The position numbers and the translations under genes were made by a program. The notes under the pieces are model-generated. The model searched no databases, had not been told where the DNA came from, and saw only the letters and a program-made list of their open reading frames with translations. From Pusillimonas minor (GTDB lineage: Bacteria > Pseudomonadota > Gammaproteobacteria > Burkholderiales > Burkholderiaceae_B): a stretch of 64,000 nt of DNA. The stretch spans positions 186,001 to 250,000 of the forward strand of contig NZ_JACJUU010000003.1 in NCBI RefSeq assembly GCF_014237865.1, read 5' to 3'. Positions 26,434 through 36,232 of this stretch are shown one piece after another. Positions within the stretch are counted from its first letter, which is position 1. Every line of letters starts with the position of its first letter.

Positions 26434-27217
26434 GAGCGGCTTCCTTGCGCTTGACTTTGCTGAACAGCGTGTAGAAGTTGTCGGTGGTCTGACGGGCGAC
26501 GTCGGCCACTGTAATGCCCCGCAGCTCGGCAATTTTTTCGGCCACATGGATAACTTTTGACGGGTCGTTGGTTTTGCCACGATGCGGCACCGGCGCCAGG
26601 TAAGGCGCATCGGTTTCGATCAGCAGACGATCCATGGGCAAACGCTCGGCAACCGACTGCAGTTCTTGCGCCTTTTTAAACGTAACAATGCCCGACAACG
26701 AAATATAAAAATTCATGTCGATGGCGGCCTGCGCCATTTCCCAGGACTCGGTAAAGCAATGCAGCACACCACCGCACTGGTCGGCGCCCTCTTCTTTCAT
26801 GATGCGCAGCGTATCTTCGCGCGCCTCGCGGGTATGAACGATAAGCGGCAGGCCAACCTGTCGGGCAGCCCGGATATGCGTACGAAACCGGTTGCGCTGC
26901 CAGTCGAGCGGCTCGGACAGGCGGAAGTAATCGAGCCCGGTTTCGCCAATAGCCACGACTTTTTCTGAAGATAGGGCCCGTTGTACCAGATCGTCGACGG
27001 TGGGCTCGGTGGTGTCTTCGTAGTCGGGGTGAACGCCTACCGAGGCCGACAGATTGTCGTGCGGGCTGACCAGCTGAAGCAAGCGCGGCCAATTGGGCAG
27101 GTTGACACTGACAACCAGCGCGTGCCCCACCTGGTTTTGTTGCATACGCGCCAGGATATCGTCGAGGTTCTCGGCGAGTTCGGGGAAATCGAGGTGGCAA
27201 TGGGAGTCGACGTACAT
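26423..27217 (-). CDS. tatD: TatD-family metal-dependent DNase
   Basis: A 264-residue TIM-barrel hydrolase. The metal-binding residues are visible in YVDSHCHLDF, IGETGLDYF, LIVHTREA, GVLHCFTE and LIETDAPYLAP. Homologues act as 3'-5' exonucleases on single-stranded DNA and in oxidative DNA repair. Full length. It lies in the common tmk-holB-tatD order and overlaps the ankyrin gene downstream. Confidence 0.94.
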   Translation of the reverse strand: MYVDSHCHLDFPELAENLDDILARMQQNQVGHALVVSVNLPNWPRLLQLVSPHDNLSASVGVHPDYEDTTEPTVDDLVQRALSSEKVVAIGETGLDYFRLSEPLDWQRNRFRTHIRAARQVGLPLIVHTREAREDTLRIMKEEGADQCGGVLHCFTESWEMAQAAIDMNFYISLSGIVTFKKAQELQSVAERLPMDRLLIETDAPYLAPVPHRGKTNDPSKVIHVAEKIAELRGITVADVARQTTDNFYTLFSKVKRKEAAHVQ

Positions 27218-27294
27218 GATAGAACCAACAAAAAACGAATACGGGTATTGTACTTGCGTCAGCCGCCGCGGGCATTGACGCGGCTGTACTTGTG

Positions 27295-28344
27295 CTAGCC
27301 GCAGCGGGCGCAGGCCGCAATAATGCGCTGGGCCGCGGTATGGGCCAGCAACTTGGCGTTAAGCGGGTGCTCGGCCAGCGCCCGTTGTTGTGCCAGCCAG
27401 CGGGCCGCGTCGGCCAGCGCCTGCGGCGCTGCGGCGCTACCTACCTGATGCGACAGCTTCGACAAACTCGGGTAATACCGGGCCGGCGTATTGTGCGCCG
27501 CCAGCATCAAGTCGACGAACCAGCGCTGCAAGGTATCGACCCAGACCGCAACCGGAAGCTTCTCAAGGGCATCTGCGGTGGGCCCTGGGTCGGGTAACGC
27601 CGGCGAGGCCACCATGCGCGCCAAGGACTCAAGCCATTGCGGACAGGCGGCCTCACCGCTTTGCGCGGCCTCGAGCGCCCTTAAGGGTGCCCCGCCCGCC
27701 GCATCGAGCCAAGGGTTCGGGGTGTCGATGCCCTGACTTTGCAACCAGTTTGCGCTCTGTTCGCGCTCGGGTACCGCCAGGGGCAGACGACGACAACGCG
27801 ACACCAGCGTTGGCAGCAAGCGGTCGGGTGCGTCGGACACCAGCAAAAACACGGTGTGCTCGGGCGGCTCTTCAAGCACCTTGAGCAAGGCATTGGCCGA
27901 GATCTGATTCAGGGCGTGGGCCGGATACAGCACCGCTACCCGGTATCCGCCGCGGTGCGTAGCGGTGTTGAACCAGGTGTGCAGGCTGCGCAATTGCTCG
28001 ACGCGGATATCTTTGGACGGCGTTTTTTTTGAGGCAGACGACGTGCTTTCGGCAGATTCGGCGTCTTCGCCTTCGAGCGCCGCGATGGCGTCGGGGCGGA
28101 TACGCCGCAGATCGGGGTGATTGCCGGCGGCTACCCATTGGCAGGCCGCGCATGTGCCACACGCGAGCCCGTCTTTCGGGCTTTCGCAGAGCAAACCAGC
28201 CGCAGCCGCCAGCGCGAACCGGGTCTTGCCGATGCCCGTAAGACCGTGTATCAGCCAGGCATGCGCAAAACGTTCGCGGTTACCCAGCCAGGCATGAGCC
28301 TGATCAAGCTGCCAGGGCAAAAACTGGGGAACGGACGCCGTCAT
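27295..28344 (-). CDS. holB: DNA polymerase III delta' subunit
   Basis: A 349-residue clamp-loader subunit. The AAA+ P-loop region [21 protein letters not shown] is present. A zinc-binding module follows ([17 protein letters not shown]), then the typical [19 protein letters not shown] and the SRC motif ([10 protein letters not shown]). It helps load the beta clamp at replication forks. Its start overlaps the tmk stop by four bases. Confidence 0.93.
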   Translation of the reverse strand: MTASVPQFLPWQLDQAHAWLGNRERFAHAWLIHGLTGIGKTRFALAAAAGLLCESPKDGLACGTCAACQWVAAGNHPDLRRIRPDAIAALEGEDAESAESTSSASKKTPSKDIRVEQLRSLHTWFNTATHRGGYRVAVLYPAHALNQISANALLKVLEEPPEHTVFLLVSDAPDRLLPTLVSRCRRLPLAVPEREQSANWLQSQGIDTPNPWLDAAGGAPLRALEAAQSGEAACPQWLESLARMVASPALPDPGPTADALEKLPVAVWVDTLQRWFVDLMLAAHNTPARYYPSLSKLSHQVGSAAAPQALADAARWLAQQRALAEHPLNAKLLAHTAAQRIIAACARCG

Positions 28345-29012
28345 GACGAAGACCCGAGCGGCTGCTGACTACCGACATGTTCAGTGCGCCACCCCGTTAC
28401 GGCGGCGTCGATGTGTTGCTGCAACACCGTACGGATGTGTTCAATGGACTGCGTGGCGTCTATCACCCGGAAACGGTCGGGCTGGGCGGCAACACGGGTG
28501 TGATAAGCCGCACGGGTGCGCTCGAAAAAAGCATCGCCCTCTTGTTCGAACCGGTCTAGCGTGCGGGTCGCCGCCAGGCGTTGCCGCGCGACGGCCAAGG
28601 GCACGTCAAACAACCAGGTCAGGTCGGGCTGAAGGTCGGGATGCACCCATTGCTCTAGCGCGGTAACGGCCGCGCCGCCCAGTTCGCGTCCTCCGCCCTG
28701 ATAGGCAAAGGTTGCGTCGGTGAAACGATCGCACAATACCCAGTCGCCACGCGCCAGCGCGGGGCGGATGACCTGCTCGATGTGCTCGCAACGTGCGGCA
28801 AACATCAGCAAGGTTTCGGTTTTAAGATGCATGGGCTGATGCAGCAACATATCGCGCAGGGCTTCGCCCACCGCCGTGCCGCCAGGCTCGCGCGTTGACA
28901 CCACACGAACGCCGTGGCTTTGCAGTTGCCCGATCAGCCAATCGATGTGCGTGCTTTTGCCGGCGCCGTCCAAGCCTTCGAGTGTAAGAAAAAGCCCTTT
29001 TTTGGCCGACAT
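28341..29012 (-). CDS. tmk: Thymidylate kinase
   Basis: A 223-residue kinase that phosphorylates dTMP to dTDP. It has the P-loop [15 protein letters not shown], the DR(F/Y) motif ([20 protein letters not shown]) and the dTMP-binding REPGGT segment. The open frame starts eleven codons earlier, but [13 protein letters not shown] at 29012 fits the family and lies next to the mltG stop. Confidence 0.95.
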   Translation of the reverse strand: MSAKKGLFLTLEGLDGAGKSTHIDWLIGQLQSHGVRVVSTREPGGTAVGEALRDMLLHQPMHLKTETLLMFAARCEHIEQVIRPALARGDWVLCDRFTDATFAYQGGGRELGGAAVTALEQWVHPDLQPDLTWLFDVPLAVARQRLAATRTLDRFEQEGDAFFERTRAAYHTRVAAQPDRFRVIDATQSIEHIRTVLQQHIDAAVTGWRTEHVGSQQPLGSSS

Positions 29013-29013
29013 G

Positions 29014-30021
29014 TCAGCGCCCCAGAATGTATTTGGCGACGGCACGGTTGTGTGCGTTCAGGTTTTCGGAAAATTCACTGGTCCCGTCGCCGCGCGAGAC
29101 GAAATACAAAAACTTGTGTGATTCGGGATTAAGCGCAGCGTTGAGCGCCGCCCGCCCACTGCTGGCAATCGGTGTGGGCGGTAAGCCGCCCCGAGTATAG
29201 GTGTTCCAGGGGGTGTCGGTTTGCAGGTCGACTTTACGGATGCGCCCCTGGTACTTGTCGCCCATACCGTAAATGACGGTCGGGTCGGTTTGCAACGGCA
29301 TGCCCAGACGCAGACGGTTGATGAATACGCCACTGACGCGGTCGCGGTCTTGTGCATGTCCGGTTTCTTTTTCGACGATAGAAGCCAGAATCAGGGCCTC
29401 GTAAGGCGATTTCAGGGGCAGACCTTCTGGGCGCGCCGCCCAGAGTTTGTCGAGCACCTCTTTTTGTGCGGCATAGGCGCGGCGCAAGATGTCGAAATCG
29501 GACGTGCCCGGTGTGAACACATAGGTATCGGGGTAAAACCACCCCTCAAGACTGGGGCTGTCGATGCCCAGGCGATCTTTCAAGGCTGCGTCGCTGACAT
29601 CTTCGAGCGTTTGCTTGACGTCCGGGTTGTTGCGTAACTCGTCGCGGATACGGGCGTACGTCCACCCCTCGACCAAGGTCAGGCGCGTTTGCATCATGTC
29701 GCCACTGGCCATGCGTTCGAGCAAACCGCGCGGGGTATCGCCCAGCCGGACCTCGTAGGCGCCCGCCTTGATTTGCGTGTCGTAGCCGGTCAGGCGCGCC
29801 ATTAAAACGAACAGGTCTTCATTGATGAGGACACCGGCATTGTTCATGCTGCCGGCCACGGCGCGCAGGCCGGCGCCGCTTTCAACCAGATAATCGGCCG
29901 GGTCTTGCTTGAGCGTAACGGCCGTGTGCGCCCAGTACCAGGCGCCGCCGGCCAGCGCTGCCGAAAGCACCATCATCAACACCAAAAGCCACAACAAACC
30001 TTTTTTAAACATCCGTATCAT
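29014..30021 (-). CDS. mltG: Endolytic murein transglycosylase (YceG)
   Basis: A 335-residue inner-membrane enzyme that cuts nascent glycan strands and so helps end peptidoglycan elongation. An N-terminal membrane helix (about residues 6-28) is followed by a LysM-like region and the YceG catalytic domain with the active-site glutamate in [12 protein letters not shown], then [17 protein letters not shown] and [21 protein letters not shown]. It starts the mltG-tmk-holB-tatD operon. ATG 30012 is an alternative start. Confidence 0.94.
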   Translation of the reverse strand: MIRMFKKGLLWLLVLMMVLSAALAGGAWYWAHTAVTLKQDPADYLVESGAGLRAVAGSMNNAGVLINEDLFVLMARLTGYDTQIKAGAYEVRLGDTPRGLLERMASGDMMQTRLTLVEGWTYARIRDELRNNPDVKQTLEDVSDAALKDRLGIDSPSLEGWFYPDTYVFTPGTSDFDILRRAYAAQKEVLDKLWAARPEGLPLKSPYEALILASIVEKETGHAQDRDRVSGVFINRLRLGMPLQTDPTVIYGMGDKYQGRIRKVDLQTDTPWNTYTRGGLPPTPIASSGRAALNAALNPESHKFLYFVSRGDGTSEFSENLNAHNRAVAKYILGR

Positions 30022-30145
30022 TCGCGTCCTGTGGTCGCCCGGGCTTGTAAAGCCCTTCAGACAGCCGAGTTATCCTGACAAACCCTGAAGAAGGTCGTTA
30101 TCATAAAACGATAATGCCAAACCTTACGAACCTGATGTAAAGCCC

Positions 30146-31117
30146 ATGACCGAAACCTCTCGCACCACAACCGTACTGGCCGATTTCGCCGTTATCGAGG
30201 CCGTTGGCGACGACACCGCCGGCTTTTTGCAGGGCCAGCTTAGCAACGACATTGCCGGCCTCGCGCCTGGCCAAGCCTGCCTGGCCGCCTATTGCACCCC
30301 GAAGGGCCGCATGCTGGCCAGCATGGTGGTGTGGCAAGTGGCCGGCACCGAAGCCCCTACTTACCGGGCACTGATCCGGCACGATATCGCGCCCGCCATA
30401 GTAAAACGTTTGTCTATGTTTGTCCTGCGGGCCAAAGTTAAATTAAGCCTGCTGCCCGCCGTGGTGCAGGGCGTAAGCTGCACCACACCCGGGGCCGTGC
30501 CCACTGCCGCCGCGCCCGCTGCCGCGTCGTGGCCCAAACAAGCGGCACCTTATACCGTTGTCGACACACCGTCGGGGGCATTTATTGCCGCGCCGTGTGC
30601 AAACCACGGCCAGGCCCGCTGGTGGCATATCGACACCAGCACTTCAGCCCCCAACGGTACCGACCTGGCCGCAGCCAGCGCCTGGCATGCCGCCGATATC
30701 GCCGCCGGGTTGCCCTGGGTCGAACTGGCCACCCAAGACATGTTTATCCCCCAGACGCTTAACTTTGACCTGATTGGCGGCGTGAGTTTCACCAAGGGGT
30801 GTTACCCGGGCCAGGAAGTCGTGGCGCGCAGCCACTATCGGGGTACGGTCAAGCGCCGCATGGCGCGTGGCCAGGTTGCCCTTGACCCGGCTTACGCAAC
30901 GCCTGGTATCGTCCCCGGCACCGACACATTTCATGCCGGCGCGCCCGATTCGCCTGTGGGCCGCATTGTTAATGCCGTCGTGGTTAATGGCCTGGCCCAT
31001 GTGCTGCTCGAAGTGCAACTGGCCGACCTGGGCCAGGCCGACTTGCGGGTTGGCGCTGCCGACGGCCCCGCCATTGTGCTGCAAGACCTGCCCTACGCCA
31101 TCGTGGCCAACGGGTGA
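30146..31117 (+). CDS. ygfZ: YgfZ/GcvT-family Fe-S cluster repair protein
   Basis: A 323-residue folate-binding protein related to glycine-cleavage T-protein. The family signature K-G-C-Y-x-G-Q-E is present (FTKGCYPGQEVVARSHYRG), with its conserved cysteine. It helps maintain Fe-S enzymes such as MiaB under oxidative stress. It stands divergent from mltG, the arrangement common in betaproteobacteria, and its 3' end overlaps the convergent hydrolase gene by 25 bases. Confidence 0.92.
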   Translation: MTETSRTTTVLADFAVIEAVGDDTAGFLQGQLSNDIAGLAPGQACLAAYCTPKGRMLASMVVWQVAGTEAPTYRALIRHDIAPAIVKRLSMFVLRAKVKLSLLPAVVQGVSCTTPGAVPTAAAPAAASWPKQAAPYTVVDTPSGAFIAAPCANHGQARWWHIDTSTSAPNGTDLAAASAWHAADIAAGLPWVELATQDMFIPQTLNFDLIGGVSFTKGCYPGQEVVARSHYRGTVKRRMARGQVALDPAYATPGIVPGTDTFHAGAPDSPVGRIVNAVVVNGLAHVLLEVQLADLGQADLRVGAADGPAIVLQDLPYAIVANG

Positions 31118-32253
31118 GGCTGCGACGGCGGCCAGGCCGGTTCGAATAACGCGGCAATCTGGTCATCGTCGACTTGGTTAATGTTTGATGGTGACCAGTG
31201 CGGATTCCCGGTTTTATCGATCAGCAAGGCCCGAATACCTTCTCGGAAATCGCTGCGTGCCGTTGCATTAAGCGCCACGGTGTACTCCATCTGAAACACC
31301 TGCGCCAACGACATCGTTTTGGCGCGCGTTAGCGTATGAAACGCCAGGGCGATGGCGGCCGGGCAGCCATGACGCAAGCGCTGGGCAGCCTGCACTAGCC
31401 AGGGGTCATCGGCGTCTTCCAGGGCTGCAATATGGCGATAAACCACCCGCCAATCGCTGGCGTTGGTCCAATCGGCCATAGCATGCGCATACTGCTGAAC
31501 CGGGCCGGACGGCAATGCCGGCGTTTTCAGACTATCCAGGCAGGCGTCAAGTAAGGCGTCGTTGCTTGCCCTGTCTTGATGCCATCTAACTGCCTGTAAA
31601 CGTTGCAATAAAACGGGCCATGCACTTGATGCAAGATGGTGGTTCACGATGCCCAGATAGTGGGTATCGGACACGTTGATTATGCTGCCCGTTAAGGCAA
31701 GAAACCGGCCAATGCCCTGCGGCATCCGGTTAAACAACCAGCTGCCGGCCACGTCGGGAAATAACCCGATAACGATTTCGGGCATGGCAAAACGGGTGGT
31801 TTCAGTCGCGACGCGATGACTGGCGCCCATCATCAGCCCTGCTCCACCTCCCATCACAATGCCATTGGCCCAGCACAACACCGGCTTGGTATAGCAATGG
31901 ATGTGGTGATCAAGGGTGTACTCGACCTGAAAAAAAGTACGCAGGTATTCGTTGTGCCAGCCGCTGGCGTAAGGCGTTTGAGGCAGACTGGGATAAATGG
32001 CCTGCAGGTCGCCGCCAGCACAAAACGCCTTTTCGCCTGCGCCGCGCATAATAACCATGGCAATGGTCGGGTCAGACTCCCAGGCCGCAAGCTGTGCTGA
32101 CATGGCCCGCGCCATGTCGAGCGACAGCCCATTTAGCGCATGGGGCTGGTTCAGGGTGACAAGACCCAACTGGCAGCCGCCCGCCGCAGGCAGTGTGCTG
32201 AACAGTACTGGAGCGGGTTCGCCCGACCCAGCTTGTGGCCGTGACGCCTTCAT
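31093..32253 (-). CDS. Enoyl-CoA hydratase/isomerase family protein, 3-hydroxyisobutyryl-CoA hydrolase-like
   Basis: A 386-residue crotonase-fold protein. The oxyanion-hole segments are visible (GAGEKAFCAGGDLQAIYPS and GIVMGGGAGLMMGASHRVATE), followed by FAMPEIVIGLFPDVAGSWLFNRMP. The length, the AFCAGGDL block and the long C-terminal helical part fit 3-hydroxyisobutyryl-CoA hydrolases of valine breakdown better than simple hydratases. Its start overlaps the rnfH stop by four bases, linking it to ratA-rnfH. Confidence 0.85.
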   Translation of the reverse strand: MKASRPQAGSGEPAPVLFSTLPAAGGCQLGLVTLNQPHALNGLSLDMARAMSAQLAAWESDPTIAMVIMRGAGEKAFCAGGDLQAIYPSLPQTPYASGWHNEYLRTFFQVEYTLDHHIHCYTKPVLCWANGIVMGGGAGLMMGASHRVATETTRFAMPEIVIGLFPDVAGSWLFNRMPQGIGRFLALTGSIINVSDTHYLGIVNHHLASSAWPVLLQRLQAVRWHQDRASNDALLDACLDSLKTPALPSGPVQQYAHAMADWTNASDWRVVYRHIAALEDADDPWLVQAAQRLRHGCPAAIALAFHTLTRAKTMSLAQVFQMEYTVALNATARSDFREGIRALLIDKTGNPHWSPSNINQVDDDQIAALFEPAWPPSQPHPLATMA

Positions 32254-32600
32254 GCCCGTACCTGCACATTGCGGCGCGAAGGCTTGCCCCCTTTAAGGGA
32301 TTTTTTGGTCGCGAAGCGGTGCAGCGCCCGGCGCCGGCGAGACTCTTTGGGGTCGAAACGCAGCGTCCGATAAACCTCGACCCGATCGGCGTCGGCCAGT
32401 ATGTGGTCGGCCGCGCAGGCCACGCCGTAAATGCCCGTTGACGGGGCAGCGGTGAACAGCTCGGGGTAATCGGCGGCCAAGCCGCTGGCCTGCAGGGCAT
32501 CGCTGACGCATGCGCCTTGCGGCAACGTTAGCGATTTGCGCCACACCGCATCGGGCAACGCGTAAATGACTTCAATGTGCACGACTGCGGGCTCAGCCAT
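32250..32600 (-). CDS. rnfH: RnfH-family ubiquitin-like protein
   Basis: A 116-residue beta-grasp protein of the RnfH family (VHIEVIYALPDAVWRKSLTLPQGACVSDAL; VEVYRTLRFDPKESRRRRA). The C-terminus is strongly basic. The precise function is unknown; it is almost always encoded beside ratA and smpB, as here. It overlaps the ratA 3' end by eight bases. Confidence 0.88.
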   Translation of the reverse strand: MAEPAVVHIEVIYALPDAVWRKSLTLPQGACVSDALQASGLAADYPELFTAAPSTGIYGVACAADHILADADRVEVYRTLRFDPKESRRRRALHRFATKKSLKGGKPSRRNVQVRA

Positions 32601-33024
32601 AACACGCCTGCGCTCGTTGGGTGAACGAATCGATAAAACTGGTGGCAATGCGGTTGAATACCGGCCCGACGACCATTTCAAGCGCACGGCTTGAAAACGC
32701 GTACTCCATGGTGTAGACGACTTTACAGGCGTCGGGGGCCAGTTCGATGAACTCCCACTTGCCGGACAGTTTTGAAAACGGGCCGTCGACGAGTTCGAAA
32801 TTGATTTGCGTGGGGTAGGCGTGCCGATTGCGCGTGGTAAAGGCCTGCTTGATACCGGCAAAGCTGATGGTAATAGAGGCCTGCATGCCGTGCTCGTCGC
32901 GCGATTGCACCGTTGAACCGCCGCACCAGGGCATGAATTCGGGGTACTTTTCGACATCTGCGACCAGGTCAAACATTTGGGCACAGTTGTAAGGAACAAG
33001 AACAGATCGCTGAACAGTATGCAT
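32593..33024 (-). CDS. ratA: RatA / coenzyme Q-binding START-domain protein
   Basis: A 143-residue SRPBCC/START-fold protein. The opening MHTVQRSVLVPYNCAQMFDLVADVEKYPEFMPWCGG is diagnostic. Homologues bind coenzyme Q (COQ10-like) and E. coli RatA was reported to block 70S ribosome formation; which role applies is not shown. It is divergent from smpB. Confidence 0.92.
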   Translation of the reverse strand: MHTVQRSVLVPYNCAQMFDLVADVEKYPEFMPWCGGSTVQSRDEHGMQASITISFAGIKQAFTTRNRHAYPTQINFELVDGPFSKLSGKWEFIELAPDACKVVYTMEYAFSSRALEMVVGPVFNRIATSFIDSFTQRAQACYG

Positions 33025-33090
33025 TGATTCGGTTTAGTGGATAGAATGTAAGGTTGATTTTAACGTTTATACACCAAGCCCCCTACCCTA

Positions 33091-33549
33091 ATGAGCATTG
33101 TCGACAACCGCAAAGCCTTTCACGATTATTTTATTGAAGACCGCTTCGAAGCCGGGCTTGTGCTCGAGGGCTGGGAAGTCAAGGCGATCCGGGCCGGGCA
33201 TGTTCAAATTAAAGAAAGCTACGTCATTGTGCGCGATGGCGAAATCTTTATCGTGGGCATGCACATCAGCCCGCTGGCAACGGCTTCTACCCACGTTCAC
33301 CCCAACAATACCCGCACGCGCAAGTTGCTGCTGCGCGCCGAAGAAATCAGCAAACTGATTGGCAAGGTCGAACAGCGCGGCTACACCCTGGTGCCGTTAA
33401 ACCTGCACTATAAAAACGGACGTATCAAACTGGACTTTGGCCTTGGACGGGGTAAAAAACTGCACGACAAGCGCGACACCTCGCGCGACAAAGACTGGGC
33501 GCGCGAAAAAGAACGCATCATGAAGCACGATACGCGGAATAAAGATTAA
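33091..33549 (+). CDS. smpB: SsrA-binding protein
   Basis: A 152-residue OB-fold RNA-binding protein that carries tmRNA to stalled ribosomes. Family motifs are [30 protein letters not shown] and the basic tail [24 protein letters not shown]. Full length. No tmRNA gene was found next to it in this window. Confidence 0.95.
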   Translation: MSIVDNRKAFHDYFIEDRFEAGLVLEGWEVKAIRAGHVQIKESYVIVRDGEIFIVGMHISPLATASTHVHPNNTRTRKLLLRAEEISKLIGKVEQRGYTLVPLNLHYKNGRIKLDFGLGRGKKLHDKRDTSRDKDWAREKERIMKHDTRNKD

Positions 33550-33660
33550 GCTTGCCGGGCCTTAAGCCGCGCACGGCGCTGAGCCCGGGCGCGGGCAGCT
33601 GGCCCGCGGCGTATCAGTAACGCTGCTAATAACCAAAGCCTGGCATTTACCTGCTTAAGG

Positions 33661-35154
33661 TCAGTCGACGCTGCTAATGCCCAGTTCCTGGCACTTGCGT
33701 GTCAGGGTGTTGCGCCCTATGCCCAGACGTTGCGCGGCCTCGGCTTTACGGTCACGGCAATGGCGTAACGCTGTACTTATCATCACAGTCTCGAACTCTC
33801 GCGTCAGCGTGGCCATAATGGCCGGCTCGTTACGTTCCAGTTTGTCTTGGGCGGTTTTGCTTAACAAGCTCAACCAGTCGCCTGCAGCGGGGGGCTGGCT
33901 TTGAGGACCTGAGCCTGCAGACGCAGCAAGCGCAACAGACGCTGACGAGCTCTCGCTCGACGAGGCATTGCGCTGCATATTTGCCTGGGCGACCTCGGGC
34001 GGCAGGTCTTTGACATCGACCACTTGCCCGGAAGACATGACGGTAAGCCAATGGCAGAAGTTTTCGAGCTGCCGGATATTGCCAGGGTAATCAAACGCCC
34101 TAAGCACCTCGAGTGCCGCGCTGGTCAGGCGACGCGGGGCAACACCCAGCGCGCGGGCGCTGTTTTGCAGAAAGAGCTCTGCCAGCGCAGGGATATCTTC
34201 TTTTCGTTCACGCAGCGGCGGCAAGCGCAGCCGAATCACATTCAACCGGTGGAACAGGTCTTCACGAAACAGCCCTTGAGCCACCCGTTGCTCGAGCGGC
34301 TGGTGCGTTGCCGCAACAATACGCACGTCGACCTTGATGGCCTGCGAACCGCCCACCCGATAAAAACTGCCTTCGGCCAGAACGCGCAGCAACCGGGTTT
34401 GCAGTTCGAAAGGCATGTCACCGATTTCATCCAGAAAGAGTGTCCCGCCGTGCGCCTCTTCGAAGCGGCCCCGCCGCTGTTGGGTGGCGCCGGTAAAGGC
34501 GCCCTTTTCATGGCCGAACAGTTCGGCCTCAAGCAAGTCGCGGGGGATGGCCGCCGCATTAAGCGCCACAAAAGGCCCGGCGGCACGAGGGCTGTGCTGG
34601 TGCAAGGCCCGCGCGATAAGTTCTTTGCCGGTACCCGACTCGCCGGTAATAAGCACGGTTGCGGGCGATACCGCCAGCCGCCCAATAGCGCGGAAAACTT
34701 CCTGCATGGCCACTGACGACGACTTCATCATGACCGGTCCGGGCGCATCGGAGGACTCGGCCCGGGCGGGCGTTGCCGCAACGGGAGCCACAGGTTCGGG
34801 CGGAATGGCGCGCTGCACCAGCGACACCGCATCGTTGATATCGAACGGTTTGGCCAGGTAATCGAAGGCGCCCTTCTTGAACGCGGCTACGGTACTGTTC
34901 AGGTCGGTGTAGGCCGTCATCACAATCACCGGCATATCGGGGTGCTGACCCTTGATCTCTTGCAGCAGCGTCAACCCGTCTTTGCCCGGCATTCTCACAT
35001 CGGTGACCAGCACCGACGGTGAATCGTGACCCAAGGCTTCGAGCATGTCGTCGGCGCAGGCAAACGACTGCGTCGGAATCGACATACGGGCCAGGGCCTT
35101 TTCGAGCACCCAGCGGATGCTTTGATCATCGTCGACTATCCAGACAGGTTTCAT
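33661..35154 (-). CDS. ntrC: Nitrogen regulation response regulator NtrC
   Basis: A 497-residue sigma-54 activator. It has a receiver domain with the phospho-Asp in VLVTDVRMPGKDG, a central AAA+ domain with Walker A (ITGESGTGKELIARAL) and the sigma-54 contact loop (HEKGAFTGATQQ), and a C-terminal Fis-type helix-turn-helix (KAEAAQRLGIGRNTLTRKCQELGI). It activates nitrogen-scavenging promoters, including the one upstream of glnA in this window. It follows ntrB by three bases. Confidence 0.96.
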   Translation of the reverse strand: MKPVWIVDDDQSIRWVLEKALARMSIPTQSFACADDMLEALGHDSPSVLVTDVRMPGKDGLTLLQEIKGQHPDMPVIVMTAYTDLNSTVAAFKKGAFDYLAKPFDINDAVSLVQRAIPPEPVAPVAATPARAESSDAPGPVMMKSSSVAMQEVFRAIGRLAVSPATVLITGESGTGKELIARALHQHSPRAAGPFVALNAAAIPRDLLEAELFGHEKGAFTGATQQRRGRFEEAHGGTLFLDEIGDMPFELQTRLLRVLAEGSFYRVGGSQAIKVDVRIVAATHQPLEQRVAQGLFREDLFHRLNVIRLRLPPLRERKEDIPALAELFLQNSARALGVAPRRLTSAALEVLRAFDYPGNIRQLENFCHWLTVMSSGQVVDVKDLPPEVAQANMQRNASSSESSSASVALAASAGSGPQSQPPAAGDWLSLLSKTAQDKLERNEPAIMATLTREFETVMISTALRHCRDRKAEAAQRLGIGRNTLTRKCQELGISSVD

Positions 35155-35157
35155 AAA

Positions 35158-36210
35158 CTACTCCAACGGCAGTATCAGACGGAACTCGGTATGACCCGGG
35201 TGGGAATCGAACTCGATCACCCCGCCATGTTGCTGCACAAATTCCTGGGCAAGACTGAGCCCCAAACCACTCCCGCTGGCACGACCCGTCACCAGCGGAT
35301 GAAAAACTTTGTCGTGAAGATCGGGCGCCACGCCAGGCCCGTTATCGATCACGGAAACAATGACGCCCATCTTGACCGGCCGGGTGGCCAGCACCAACTG
35401 ACGTCCAATTCGGGTACGAAACACCAGACGCGGCGGTGCTGTACCCGGCGTTTCGGTCAGTGCCTGACAGGCATTGCGGGCGATATTCAGCAACGCCTGT
35501 ACCAGACGCGGCAAGTCGCCCAAAACATCGGGCACAGAGGCATCGTAGTCACGGACAAACTGGATTTTTTGCGCATACTCGGCGCTGACCAGCGTGTACA
35601 CGCGCTCGCAGACCTCGTGAATATTGAAGGGCTTACGCACCAGCGTATCGCCTTGCGGCGCGATCAGGCGATCAATCAGACTGCTGAGCCGGTCGGCTTC
35701 GGCCACGATAACGCGGGTGTACTCGCGCAGTGCCGAATCGTCGAGCTCGACCTCGAGCAGTTGTGCCGCGCCGCGCAAACCACCCAACGGATTCTTGACC
35801 TCGTGCGCCAGGTTGCGCAGCGACTCGCGTTGAATATTGAGCTCTTTGGTCAGTTGAAGCGTGCGATCGAGCATGTCGTGCTGATCGAGGCTGCGGACTT
35901 CGAGCAACGCCACCCAAGGCTGATGTTCAAGCGGCACCAGCACCAAGCCGACAGGTACGCTCTGCCCCGTTGACGTTCGGATGGCGGCGTCTTGACGCAA
36001 AATGCCGAATCGGCCCGCCAGGGCGTCGGTAAAACGATGCGCCAGCGCCTCGTCGGCATGAAACAACGCCTGCGCAGGGACGCCCTGCATTTGGCGTCGC
36101 GACACGCCGAACAACTCTTCGGCGCTGCTGTTGGCAAAGGCCACCTGGCCTTTGCCATCGAGCAGCAAAACTGCGGTAGCGAGCAGATCGTAACTTTCGG
36201 GGTGCGTCAT
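35158..36210 (-). CDS. ntrB: Nitrogen regulation sensor kinase NtrB
   Basis: A 350-residue soluble histidine kinase/phosphatase. An N-terminal PAS domain (residues 8-110) is followed by the H-box (LAHEVKNPLGGLRGAAQLLE) and a GHKL ATPase with N, G1 and G2 boxes (VIDNGPGVAPDLHDKVF, ASGSGLGLSLAQEF). GlnB controls its activity in studied bacteria. The longer frame begins with GTG 36222; ATG 36210 fits the family start. It is 22 bases downstream of glnA, giving the glnA-ntrB-ntrC operon. Confidence 0.95.
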   Translation of the reverse strand: MTHPESYDLLATAVLLLDGKGQVAFANSSAEELFGVSRRQMQGVPAQALFHADEALAHRFTDALAGRFGILRQDAAIRTSTGQSVPVGLVLVPLEHQPWVALLEVRSLDQHDMLDRTLQLTKELNIQRESLRNLAHEVKNPLGGLRGAAQLLEVELDDSALREYTRVIVAEADRLSSLIDRLIAPQGDTLVRKPFNIHEVCERVYTLVSAEYAQKIQFVRDYDASVPDVLGDLPRLVQALLNIARNACQALTETPGTAPPRLVFRTRIGRQLVLATRPVKMGVIVSVIDNGPGVAPDLHDKVFHPLVTGRASGSGLGLSLAQEFVQQHGGVIEFDSHPGHTEFRLILPLE

Positions 36211-36232
36211 GTCACGATCCACCCTGCCCGGT